A model generated the notes under the pieces. The model saw only the letters and a program-made list of their open reading frames with translations. It did no database searches and was not told where the DNA came from. A stretch of DNA of 13,913 bases from CAJWBT01 sp964401855 (lineage in GTDB: Bacteria; Chloroflexota; Dehalococcoidia; Lucifugimonadales; UBA3495), in NCBI GenBank assembly GCA_964401855.1, contig CAYOAF010000234.1:1-13913 (forward strand). The letters are read 5' to 3'. The stretch's first letter is position 1. Each line of letters begins with the position of its first letter. This document shows positions 8,024 through 13,865 of the stretch, one piece after another. The translations under genes and the position numbers were made by a program.

Positions 8024-8256
8024 ATCAGCAAGAAGGTACGGTATCCCTCCAGCCAGCCAAGGCCGTACCCCGCCGCGAACTCACCGGGCATCTCGACCGC
8101 CACGTTGCCCGTGGATACAGGAGCCGGCGGCTTGACCGGAGGGGAGGGACTCAAAAGCATGTACGTGGGCGGCAAAGACCATGCCGTCACCGGAGTGGCG
8201 CCGGACGGGGATTGCTGGCGAGAAACCCAGTCCGGCGGGAGACCGGAGAGGTTGGC

Positions 8257-8553
8257 TCAATCGGCCTGCCGGCCCCGGCGGCGTACAAACACGAACACGG
8301 CGGCGGCAATGGCGGCCAGGCCGGCAACGATGCCGCCGATTATTCCGGCGGTCGCCCTGCTGGAGAGGCCGCCGGAAGAGGGCGTGGGCGGCACCGTGGG
8401 CTCCGGAGTGGGCCCGGGCGCCGGAGTTTCCGGCGACAAGACGGATATCCCGCCCCCAAGGGGAAGCGTTAGAGTTACAATGAAACGGCCCCGGCTTGGC
8501 CTTACCTGCCGGACGACCGGAGCGCCGAGTCCTTGACCCCATGCCTGGTTGAA
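8257..8553 (-). pseudogene. 5'-truncated C-terminal membrane anchor of a surface/secreted protein
   Basis: An open minus-strand frame of 98 codons plus stop. It encodes a beta-rich piece (RGRFIVTLTLPLGGG), a Pro/Thr linker (PAPGPTPEPTVPPTP), a ~20-residue hydrophobic helix (AGIIGGIVAGLAAIAAAVFVFV) and a positively charged RRRGRQAD tail. That is the standard layout of a C-terminal anchor of an exported bacterial surface protein. Codon third positions are strongly G/C, as in the real neighbouring genes. The frame is closed by TAA at 8554-8556. No ATG, GTG or CTG start lies upstream of the linker; the only TTG (8439) would start inside it. The body of the protein is therefore missing and the promoter region of the selenoprotein operon abuts the break. 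A small genuine membrane protein starting at the TTG is a less likely alternative. Confidence 0.5.
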
Positions 8554-8560
8554 TTATAAT
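8533..8560 (+). promoter_or_regulatory. Strong sigma-70-like promoter of the selenoprotein operon
   Basis: TTGACC (8533-8538), a 16-bp spacer and a perfect TATAAT (8555-8560). Transcription would start near 8567, giving an untranslated leader of about 90 nt before the ATG at 8656. It is one of the best promoter matches in the window and lies at the edge of the truncated surface-protein remnant. Confidence 0.6.
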
Positions 8561-8655
8561 GGCCGTAACCAACCGCCATCCAGGTTCGGTTTTGTTGGGA
8601 AATACCGCCGCCTCCCTGTTCCAGTTCGGCTCGACCGGAGGATTGTAGAAACAAA

Positions 8656-9687
8656 ATGACGCAGAGTGAGATCACGTCCAGCCGCTTTCAGTTCGACAAC
8701 TGGGACGCGGCCCAAGAGCACTATATGGACGGCGGGATGACCGACGGATTGCCCGTCATCCTGCCCACGGAGCGGCGGGTGCAGGCCATGCTGGACCACG
8801 CTGGCTTGGCGCCGGGGGATGTCATCGGCGTGGAAACCATCCGTCAAAAGAGAGTGACCGCCGAAAAATTGGCCATCAACGCGGTTATGGCAGGGTGCAA
8901 GCCCGAGTATTTCCCCGTGGTTGCGGCGGCGGCGGCGGCGGTCTGTGAACGGCCTTTCAACCTGCACGCCAGCAGCACTTCGACCAACGGCGTCGCGATC
9001 TTGGTGCTGGTCAGCGGCCCGTACGCCAAAGAGATCGGCATGAACGGCGGGACCGGGATGATGGGCAACGGGAACCGGGCCAACGCCGCCATCGGCCGGG
9101 CGCTCAGCCTGTTCAAGACCAACTTCTACGGCTCGACAGCCCAGGACATGGACCAGAGCACCTTCGGGTATCCCGGCAAGTATAGCTTCTGCTTTGCCGA
9201 AAACGGGGACGTCAGCCCCTGGCCTTCGTTGGCGGTCGCCAAGGGGTTTGGCGCCGGCGCCACGACCGTGACCACCTTCGCGGCAAACTCCCCCCTTCAA
9301 GTAAGCGCCCACGGAGGCAAGGACCCAGAGGACTTCTTCAGCGGCTCGGCCCACGCCATGCAGGGACTGGGACCCTCGATCTCGGAGGTGCTGGTGGTGA
9401 TCAGCCCCGAGTTGATGAGCTACATCTCCGAAGCCGGCTGGAGCCGGGAGCGGATCGCGGAGTGCCTTTGCACCAAGACCCAAGCGCCGGCGAAGCAATG
9501 GGCAGCCTGGCACCGGATCGACCAATTGATGGCGGCAGAGGACCCCGAAGCCCCCCTCGGCTGCGTTCAAGAGCCCGGACGGATAACCGTGGCGGCCGGC
9601 GGCGGCGCGGCCGGGGCTTTCACTTGCCTCATCGCATCCTGGGCCAGCAGCCGTTCCGTTACCAAACAAGTACAACTCAGGAGGTGA
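8656..9687 (+). CDS. Conserved protein of unknown function, partner of the UGSC selenoprotein
   Basis: A 343-residue, probably cytoplasmic protein with no signal peptide or membrane segment. I recognise its general type as a widespread but uncharacterised family that opens with MTDGLPVILPTERRVQAML (residues 28-46) and EKLAINAVMAGCKPEYFPVVAAA (70-92). It continues with NGNRANAAIGRAL (138-150), STFGYPGKYSFCFAENGD (168-185) and a Gly-rich C-terminal strand ITVAAGGGAAG (310-320). No catalytic motif of a known enzyme is visible. Cys81, Cys97 and Cys179 lie inside conserved-looking segments. A run of GCG codons encodes seven alanines (90-96). GGAGG lies 14 nt before the ATG. The last codons and stop form the Shine-Dalgarno sequence of the next gene, so the two are co-translated, and their roles are likely joined in one enzyme or pathway. 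The function is unknown. Confidence 0.85.
   Translation: MTQSEITSSRFQFDNWDAAQEHYMDGGMTDGLPVILPTERRVQAMLDHAGLAPGDVIGVETIRQKRVTAEKLAINAVMAGCKPEYFPVVAAAAAAVCERPFNLHASSTSTNGVAILVLVSGPYAKEIGMNGGTGMMGNGNRANAAIGRALSLFKTNFYGSTAQDMDQSTFGYPGKYSFCFAENGDVSPWPSLAVAKGFGAGATTVTTFAANSPLQVSAHGGKDPEDFFSGSAHAMQGLGPSISEVLVVISPELMSYISEAGWSRERIAECLCTKTQAPAKQWAAWHRIDQLMAAEDPEAPLGCVQEPGRITVAAGGGAAGAFTCLIASWASSRSVTKQVQLRR
9679..9687 (+). promoter_or_regulatory. Ribosome-binding site overlapping the upstream stop codon
   Basis: AGGAGGTGA is a full match to the anti-Shine-Dalgarno partner. It sits 7 nt before the ATG at 9695, and its TGA is the stop codon of the preceding gene. This indicates strong, probably coupled translation of the selenoprotein. 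Confidence 0.85.
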
Positions 9688-9694
9688 ACTGGCA

Positions 9695-10237
9695 ATGGCT
9701 AGTCAATCTGACCAGTTGGTGACTCTGGACCCTCGTGATGAAGGTATTCCAAATGCGGATGTCCTCGCCGCGCGCCCATCCACTCTGGACGGCAAGGTCA
9801 TCGGTCTCCTGTCCAACCGGAAGCCCCACGCCGATGAATTGCTCCGTATGATCGCGGACGCGATCGGGGAGCGCTACTCCATCAAGGGCGTCGTGGAGAC
9901 CAGCAAGGCAAGCCACCAGTGGCCAGCTGGTCCCGAGGTCCTGAAAGAGATCGCGGGGCAATGCGACGTGATGATACACGCCACGGCGGAATGAGGCTCC
10001 TGTACGTCGTGCAGTGTGCACGACGCGATGGAAGCGGAGCTGCTGGGCGTGCCCTCCACGGTGCTGTGCACCAAGCCTTTCGTTACTCAGGCCCATGCCA
10101 TGTCCCGGATGCGGGGTGACCCCGCCTACGGGTTGGCCATCGTCGATCACCCGATCGTAACCCTGACTCAAGATGAGCTTCTGGAGCGGGCCCGGACGGC
10201 GGCGCTTCAGGCTATTCAGCACCTGGTCCTGCACTGA
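9695..10237 (+). CDS. UGSC-family selenoprotein (TGA at 9992-9994 read as selenocysteine)
   Basis: A 180-residue protein if the in-frame TGA is decoded as selenocysteine (Sec100); read as a stop it gives only 99 residues. The frame stays open for 80 codons after the TGA and the protein continues sensibly. The active-site segment is ATAE-U-GSCTSC, that is U100-G-S-C103-T-S-C106, followed by a helix and GVPSTVLCTKPFVTQA. This is the motif of the UGSC family known from marine metagenomic selenoproteome surveys. From memory it also parallels the UxxCxxC segment of glycine reductase GrdB (UGTCTRC, then an acidic helix, GIPVV and a CT). The N-terminal half (VIGLLSNRKPHADELLRMIADAI, residues 33-55) looks like an alpha/beta nucleotide-fold start. 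A SECIS-type hairpin follows the TGA. It is translationally coupled to the 343-aa gene upstream. Probable role: a redox or reductive-cleavage subunit, substrate unknown. No Sec-synthesis genes lie in the window. Confidence 0.88.
9995..10041 (+). promoter_or_regulatory. Candidate bacterial SECIS element
   Basis: A perfect 8-bp stem CGTCGTGC (10005-10012) / GCACGACG (10018-10025) closes a 5-nt AGTGT loop. The loop begins 18 nt after the TGA. A lower helix can form between GCTCC (9996-10000) and GGAGC (10036-10040). The described bacterial SECIS pattern is an apical loop 16-37 nt past the TGA, a short stem and a G in the first two loop positions, and this hairpin fits all three. It lies within the coding sequence, as bacterial SECIS elements do. 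Confidence 0.78.
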
Positions 10238-10283
10238 ACCTCAGCCTGGCAAGCCGGGGTTGCTCTCACCGTGATTGGGAGTG

Positions 10284-10330
10284 AAATCCCCCTATGTTCC
10301 CCTTCACGAAAGGGGGATCGAGGGGGATTT
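10284..10330. repeat. Dispersed palindromic element, copy 2
   Basis: A nearly perfect nested palindrome. The outer arms AAATCCCCCT (10284-10293) and AGGGGGATTT (10321-10330) match exactly over 10 bp, and the inner arms TCCCCTT and AAGGGGGA pair with one bulged G. It shares ends and core with copy 1 at 2378-2423. Placed between the convergent ends of the selenoprotein operon and the nitronate monooxygenase gene, it may double as a bidirectional terminator. Confidence 0.75.
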
Positions 10331-10350
10331 CCGCGACGTACGGTTCAGGA

Positions 10351-11472
10351 CTAGGCCGACGCCACTAAGCCCTGCAATCTGTGCAGCACTTCCACAGCGC
10401 CCTGGACCAGTTCATCCATTATCCTGGCCGCGGGCTTGGGTTCCTTGAGCATCCCGCCGATCTGGCCCGCCGGGCTGTTTATCAAATCATCTCGTCCCAC
10501 TTTGACCGCTGCCTCGACGAAGTCTTCCATCAGGGCCCCCTGCAGGGGCATGGGCAATGGGTCCAGGTCGGCGTTCTCCCAGGCGTCGATGACCACGTTC
10601 TTGTAGTCTCGGGCGGTCTTTCCAGTGTAGGACCGGGTAATCACGAAGTCTTCGGTGGCCCCCCCGAGGATATCGGACTTATGGCGGTCCGGGATCATGC
10701 TTTCTTCGGACACCAGGAAAGCGGTGCCGACCCACGCTCCCACGGCCCCCAAGGCCAGGGCGGCGGCGACTCCCCGCCCGTCCCCGATGCCCCCCGCGGC
10801 GATTACCGGAATGGGCGCGACCGCGTCCACGACCTGAGGGATCAGGGGGAAATTCGCCACCTTCCCAGTGTGACCGCCGGCCTCGTATCCCTGGGCCACG
10901 ACGATGTCCACTCCGGCGTCCACCTGCCGCCTGGCGTGGCGCACCGAGCCCGCCATGCCGAAGACGGTGATGCCTTTCTCGCGGGCCAGCGGGACCACCC
11001 AAGACGGGTCGCCCAGGGCCGCCGCGAACACAGGGACATTCTCGTCCAGCACCACTTCGACCTGTCCCCGGATGTTCTTGCGGGTAACGGGCCGCTTCTT
11101 TTCCGTGTATTCGTCCGGAAGGCCGAACTCGTGCATCAAGCTCCGCACGAAGGCCACGTGTTTGGGGTAGTCGCGCTGGAGTTGCTCTCGGATCCCAGCA
11201 CGGGTGTCTTCAGAGTCGGCAAGCCTGGCGGGAAGGAGCAGGTCCACTCCGAAAGGCTTGTCCGTCAGAGCGCGGACCTCTCGAATGCGAGTGCTGATCT
11301 CCTCGGGGCTCATTCCCGAGCCCCCAATGACCCCCAGACCGCCGGCGTTGGAGACGGCAGCCACGAGTCCGGGCGGCGTGGCGTTGCCCCTCCCGCCCAT
11401 GCCGGCAAGACAGATGGGGTACTCGATCCCGAGTTGTTCGCAGAGTGGGGTACGCAATACCTGCTTTTCCAT
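10351..11472 (-). CDS. Nitronate monooxygenase / 2-nitropropane dioxygenase-like FMN enzyme
   Basis: A 373-residue TIM-barrel FMN protein of the nitronate monooxygenase family (enoyl-reductase FabK relatives share the fold). The motifs follow the family order: PICLAGMGG (19-27), VSNAGGLGVIGG (40-51), KPFGVDLLLP (72-81), VVAQGYEAGGHTG (191-203) with His201 as the likely catalytic base, AAGGIGDGRGVAAALALGA (225-243) for FMN phosphate binding, and WVGTAFL (247-253). Members oxidise alkyl nitronates such as propionate-3-nitronate to carbonyl compounds and nitrite, but many homologues have other unknown substrates. GAGGAGG lies 8 nt before the ATG, which fixes the start. A putative promoter at 11660-11688 would leave a leader of about 180 nt. 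It converges on the selenoprotein operon. The C-terminal MLKEPKPAARIMDELV segment is normal for long-form members. Confidence 0.92.
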   Translation of the reverse strand: MEKQVLRTPLCEQLGIEYPICLAGMGGRGNATPPGLVAAVSNAGGLGVIGGSGMSPEEISTRIREVRALTDKPFGVDLLLPARLADSEDTRAGIREQLQRDYPKHVAFVRSLMHEFGLPDEYTEKKRPVTRKNIRGQVEVVLDENVPVFAAALGDPSWVVPLAREKGITVFGMAGSVRHARRQVDAGVDIVVAQGYEAGGHTGKVANFPLIPQVVDAVAPIPVIAAGGIGDGRGVAAALALGAVGAWVGTAFLVSEESMIPDRHKSDILGGATEDFVITRSYTGKTARDYKNVVIDAWENADLDPLPMPLQGALMEDFVEAAVKVGRDDLINSPAGQIGGMLKEPKPAARIMDELVQGAVEVLHRLQGLVASA

Positions 11473-11591
11473 TCTCGTGCCTCCTCGCCTAACTCCCTGT
11501 GCTTATTTGGCAATACCAGAGGAACGCCACCAGGCATCGGAATTGGGGGCGGGCCCCTGACGCCGCGCCGCGCCGGCCGGCGGATGAATAG

Positions 11592-11632
11592 GCTCATCGG
11601 AATCCGTCACCTCCGGCCCTGGGCCGATGAGC
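11592..11632. repeat. Inverted repeat in the leader of the FMN enzyme gene
   Basis: GCTCATCGG (11592-11600) and CCGATGAGC (11624-11632) are perfect complements, 9 bp, separated by 23 nt that can themselves fold (GGCC/GGCC). It would lie within the transcribed leader if the promoter at 11660-11688 is used. It may be a regulatory hairpin or an operator, and nothing in it identifies a ligand. Confidence 0.4.
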
Positions 11633-11659
11633 TTTGGCCGGGAGGGCGGTCCGGTTGCT

Positions 11660-11688
11660 ACTGTATAGCGAGCCGTTTTGGCTGTCAA
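11660..11688 (-). promoter_or_regulatory. Promoter candidate for the nitronate monooxygenase gene
   Basis: On the minus strand, a perfect TTGACA (11688-11683) is followed 17 bp later by TACAGT (11665-11660) or 15 bp later by TATACA (11667-11662), each 4 of 6 to the -10 consensus. An AGCC-N5-GGCT inverted repeat sits in the spacer and could bind a regulator. Confidence 0.45.
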
Positions 11689-11870
11689 TGCGACTATCGG
11701 CGGAAGATGCCGGAAGCGGGCTACGACCTCCATCACATCGAAGGCAGAAGCGTATCTCGCCGATTGCAGACTGAAGAGAAACCCTGTGGATAAGTGGACA
11801 GCCCTGCGGCCGTGCCCACTTGCCCACTGGCCCGTTGTTACGATGAGAGCGATCGGAACAACTTACACAC

Positions 11871-12125
11871 TTGGACGGGACACATCCGCTTTTTCACGTC
11901 CACAACTTCCGCGCCAGACTCAAGGCCACCATGTTCGCGGGGGCACGGAAGCTGGAGCCGTTCATCCTGGGGTCGGACCAGGTGCCCCATGAGCTGCACC
12001 TCTTGGCGGCCAAGACCCCCGGCCCCGAAGGAGGTAGGAAGGAGGTCACAGTGCCCATGTCCTCTCTTGAGGACGTGGCCTCCTTCTGGGAGATGGTGCG
12101 GGTTAAGCGGGATCTGGGTCGTTGA
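11871..12125 (+). CDS. Small hypothetical protein
   Basis: An 84-residue frame from a TTG at 11871, or 64 residues from the ATG at 11931, which has only a weak AAGG in front. I do not recognise the product. It looks coding because third codon positions are strongly G/C from about VHNFRARLKA onward and the amino-acid make-up is balanced, with an amphipathic end (SSLEDVASFWEMVRVKRDLG). There is no signal peptide or membrane helix. It overlaps the opposing nitroreductase gene tail-to-tail by 23 bp. It could be a genuine small protein or the C-terminal remnant of a larger one, since a TGA closes the frame upstream at 11844 and no good start exists. Confidence 0.45.
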   Translation: MDGTHPLFHVHNFRARLKATMFAGARKLEPFILGSDQVPHELHLLAAKTPGPEGGRKEVTVPMSSLEDVASFWEMVRVKRDLGR

Positions 12126-12615
12126 GAGAGGATGACCCTTCAACCTTGCGCAACCGGATGACATGGATCTTTCTGGCGGCGAGCCGCTGCGCCCAATCGC
12201 ACCCTGAGTCGGCAGTCACCAGCTGGTCCCAATGACCCGCCCGATCTTCTCCTTCGAGGAAATCTGCCCGTGCTTGACACCGTTCCCGGCCGAGCTGAAC
12301 CTCCGCCTCCGGATGAGCACGCAGGTTAAGTACCCCTGACGGGAGGGCTTGATTTGCAATGTTGGTGTCGGCCACGATCACGTCGTCGCCGTCTCGCAGG
12401 TGACCCACGATTACCGTGCGCGGTCGGCCGCTACGACGCCCCACGGTAGTGAGGAGCAGACTCGTGCCGCCGACCAACCGGCCGCCAACAGCCGGAATAG
12501 GCGAACATGAAAAGGTGTGCCGACTCTCGGCTAAAGCCATTGGAGCAACGGCAGCAGCACCCGCAACACCGGGCCCGGCTTGTCTCGTTGGGGACTCACT
12601 CGGCTCATGATTCAC
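12103..12615 (-). CDS. Deazaflavin (F420)-dependent nitroreductase-family protein
   Basis: A 170-residue frame from a GTG at 12615; an internal ATG at 12540 (145 residues) is also possible, and neither has a clear ribosome-binding site. Residues 42-66 (AVGGRLVGGTSLLLTTVGRRSGRPR) and 94-109 (GVLNLRAHPEAEVQLG) are characteristic of the split-barrel Ddn family. These proteins use reduced coenzyme F420 to reduce quinones, nitroimidazoles or other electrophiles. The core is of normal size (about 130 residues). The segment between the two motifs reads VADTNIANQALPSGVLNL, whereas typical members have a SNGGxPxHPxWYLNL-like stretch. The cofactor and substrate contacts may therefore differ. Its last 23 bp overlap the convergent small ORF. 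Codon use is somewhat less G/C-biased than in the neighbours. Ddn-type proteins are typical of Actinobacteria and Chloroflexota. Confidence 0.75.
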   Translation of the reverse strand: MNHEPSESPTRQAGPGVAGAAAVAPMALAESRHTFSCSPIPAVGGRLVGGTSLLLTTVGRRSGRPRTVIVGHLRDGDDVIVADTNIANQALPSGVLNLRAHPEAEVQLGRERCQARADFLEGEDRAGHWDQLVTADSGCDWAQRLAARKIHVIRLRKVEGSSSLNDPDPA

Positions 12616-12906
12616 CCACTATCAGAAGGCAGTTCCACCCTCAACCTATCCAATTCCCCTGGGGAGCCACACAGAGCTTGGCCACCGAGATAGCCTCACG
12701 GACATCTTTATTGCGCAGGATTATCTGCCCGGCGATGTGGCGCGTCAAGTGCGGGTCTTTGCCCAGCGGGCCCGAATATCAGAAGGCTGGCCGTCGGAGC
12801 ACGCCGGGGTCAGTCTTCCTGGGGACCAGTTGGCCCGGCGTGGTCAACGATTTCTTCATCAACCGGCAGGCCGGCACTCGGTCCCGCTGACCGGTTACGT
12901 AAAGGG
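12616..12906. other. Intergenic region with no confident gene
   Basis: About 290 bases between the nitroreductase start and the SDR stop. Both strands are open over much of it. The minus strand from about 12779 down to 12640 could encode a 45-residue stretch, DPHLTRHIAGQIILRNKD being its best part, directly after an in-frame TGA. I see no start or ribosome-binding site and assign no gene. TATCAGAAGGC occurs twice as a direct repeat (12620-12630 and 12777-12787). Confidence 0.4.
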
Positions 12907-13680
12907 CTATTGGGCCGTGATGCCTCCGTCGATCACCAATTCCGAGCCTGTGATGTACGACGCCTCGTCGGAGGCCAGGTACAGGATGCCGTACGCGATG
13001 TCGGAGGCGATACCCAGTCTTCCCAAGGGTATCCTGCCCAACGCCGTTTCGCGGCGCCCCGCTTCGGTGGCGTAGCCTCTGCTGGTCAGCGGGGTGAGCA
13101 TATGCCCGGGGTGGACCGAGTTGACCCGGATATTGTCCTTGGCGTACTGGATGGCGGCCGACTTGGAGAAAAGGCGTACGGCCCCTTTGGCGGCGTGGTA
13201 GGCGGCGTTGGTTGGACCGCCGACCAGGCCGTTGATTGACGAGATGTTGATGACGGAGCCGCCGCCGATCCGGCGCATTTCCGGGATGGAGTGCTTGGTC
13301 CCTAGAAAGACCCCCTTGGCGTGGAGGGCCATCTGGCCATCCCAAACCTCAGGCGTCGTTTCCTCCACTGTGAAGCGGGCGCTGGTGCCGGCGTTGTTGA
13401 CCAGAATGTTCAGCCATCCGAAGCGGGTCACCGTGGTCTGGATGGCGTCAATCCAGTCCTGCTCTTTGGTCACGTCCAGGCGGATGAAGATGGCCTGCCC
13501 GCCGGCTTCCCGTATCTGCTCGGCCGTCTTCTCGCCTTCCTCCTCTTTGATGTCGCTGAGGACCACCTTGGCGCCCTCCTGGGCGAACAGCCGCGCCGCC
13601 GCCCCGCCGAAGCCCATCAGCTCCCCCTCGACCCCGGTGGCGGCTCCGGTGATCAAGGCAACCTTCCCTTCCAGTCTCAT
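12907..13680 (-). CDS. Short-chain dehydrogenase/reductase (SDR) with an extended cofactor loop
   Basis: A 257-residue classical SDR, expected to oxidise an alcohol or reduce a ketone with NAD(P). The start at 13680 (MRLEGKVALITG) is fixed by AGGAGG 8 nt upstream; the open frame to 13779 is not coding. The fold markers are TGAATG (11-16), the NNAG motif (95-98), Ser148, the YxxxK pair Tyr161/Lys165, PG (191-192) and the C-terminal VIDGGITAQ. Asp43 at the end of the second strand suggests a preference for NAD. Two features are odd. The glycine-rich loop reads TGAATGVEGELMGFGGA, about six residues longer than the usual TGxxxGIG. The Asn of the N-S-Y-K tetrad appears replaced by His120 (ALHAKGVF in place of VNLKGVF). 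The catalytic Ser, Tyr and Lys are intact. The substrate is unknown. It stands alone at the end of the window. Confidence 0.92.
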   Translation of the reverse strand: MRLEGKVALITGAATGVEGELMGFGGAAARLFAQEGAKVVLSDIKEEEGEKTAEQIREAGGQAIFIRLDVTKEQDWIDAIQTTVTRFGWLNILVNNAGTSARFTVEETTPEVWDGQMALHAKGVFLGTKHSIPEMRRIGGGSVINISSINGLVGGPTNAAYHAAKGAVRLFSKSAAIQYAKDNIRVNSVHPGHMLTPLTSRGYATEAGRRETALGRIPLGRLGIASDIAYGILYLASDEASYITGSELVIDGGITAQ

Positions 13681-13750
13681 ACAACTGTCCTCCTGGGGTT
13701 TGATTCGCTGTCCGAACTGGATTGCCTCGGGACGAAGGTTTGGTTTTTGA

Positions 13751-13779
13751 AGAGTAAATGGAGCGGGCCAGGCTGTCAA
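13751..13779 (-). promoter_or_regulatory. Promoter candidate for the SDR gene
   Basis: On the minus strand, a perfect TTGACA (13779-13774), a 17-bp spacer and TACTCT (13756-13751), which fits only the TANNNT form of the -10 box. It would give a leader of about 60 nt before the ATG at 13680. Confidence 0.4.
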
Positions 13780-13839
13780 CGCCGCGTATTCCCCCTCTCC
13801 TACCCGGCCGGCATGCAGCTCGCCCAGGGGAGTAGACGG

Positions 13840-13865
13840 AAGGGCTGGGGGCTAGCCCCTTTTTC
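13840..13865 (+). terminator. Possible hairpin with T run near the window end
   Basis: AAGGGCT and AGCCCCTT can pair with one bulged C around GGGGGCT, and five T residues follow (13860-13864). It has the form of an intrinsic terminator for a plus-strand transcript, but no plus-strand gene precedes it here and the sequence quality nearby is doubtful. Confidence 0.25.

Larger units (their letters stand above)
7522..8255. other. Long region without a confident gene
   Basis: About 730 bases with no gene I can support. It starts with the upstream region of CoA-transferase copy 3. It then contains a distinctly A/T-richer patch (about 7690-7860) with TATAAT at 7724-7729 and a TTGACA-type promoter at 7794-7822, and then a strong long-range hairpin at 7935-8023. 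On the minus strand an open stretch of about 90 codons (8256 down to 7984) ends in a peptide containing GEFAAGYGLGWLEGYRTF. I do not recognise it and see no ribosome-binding site. Confidence 0.5.
11473..11870. other. Intergenic region upstream of the nitronate monooxygenase gene
   Basis: About 400 bases with no supported gene. It holds the ribosome-binding site and probable leader of the minus-strand FMN gene, a 9-bp inverted repeat (11592-11632), a minus-strand promoter candidate (11660-11688), a single TGTGGATAA (11785-11793) and a short tandem TGCCCACT pair (about 11814-11829). Open frames here are shadows or random. Confidence 0.5.

Noticed and set aside
8554..9675. 373-codon minus-strand open frame
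   Set aside because: It is the shadow of the 343-aa gene on the plus strand, which has a promoter, ribosome-binding site and recognisable conserved segments.
9992..9994. TGA as an ordinary stop or a nonsense mutation in a pseudogene
   Set aside because: The frame downstream stays open to a proper stop, keeps good codon bias, and reads GSCTSC at once, the expected motif after selenocysteine. A SECIS-like hairpin is in the right place and the ribosome-binding site is excellent.
10381..11793. 470-codon plus-strand open frame
   Set aside because: It is antisense to the nitronate monooxygenase gene, which has all family motifs and a good ribosome-binding site; the plus-strand product is rich in His, Gly and Arg and resembles nothing.
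11785..11793. TGTGGATAA, a DnaA-box match
   Set aside because: It is a single copy with no cluster, no A/T-rich unwinding region and no dnaA or dnaN nearby, so it is not evidence of an origin.
12779..13345. 188-codon minus-strand open frame
   Set aside because: It overlaps the SDR gene in another frame of the same strand and has a low-complexity Arg/Gln/Pro composition.
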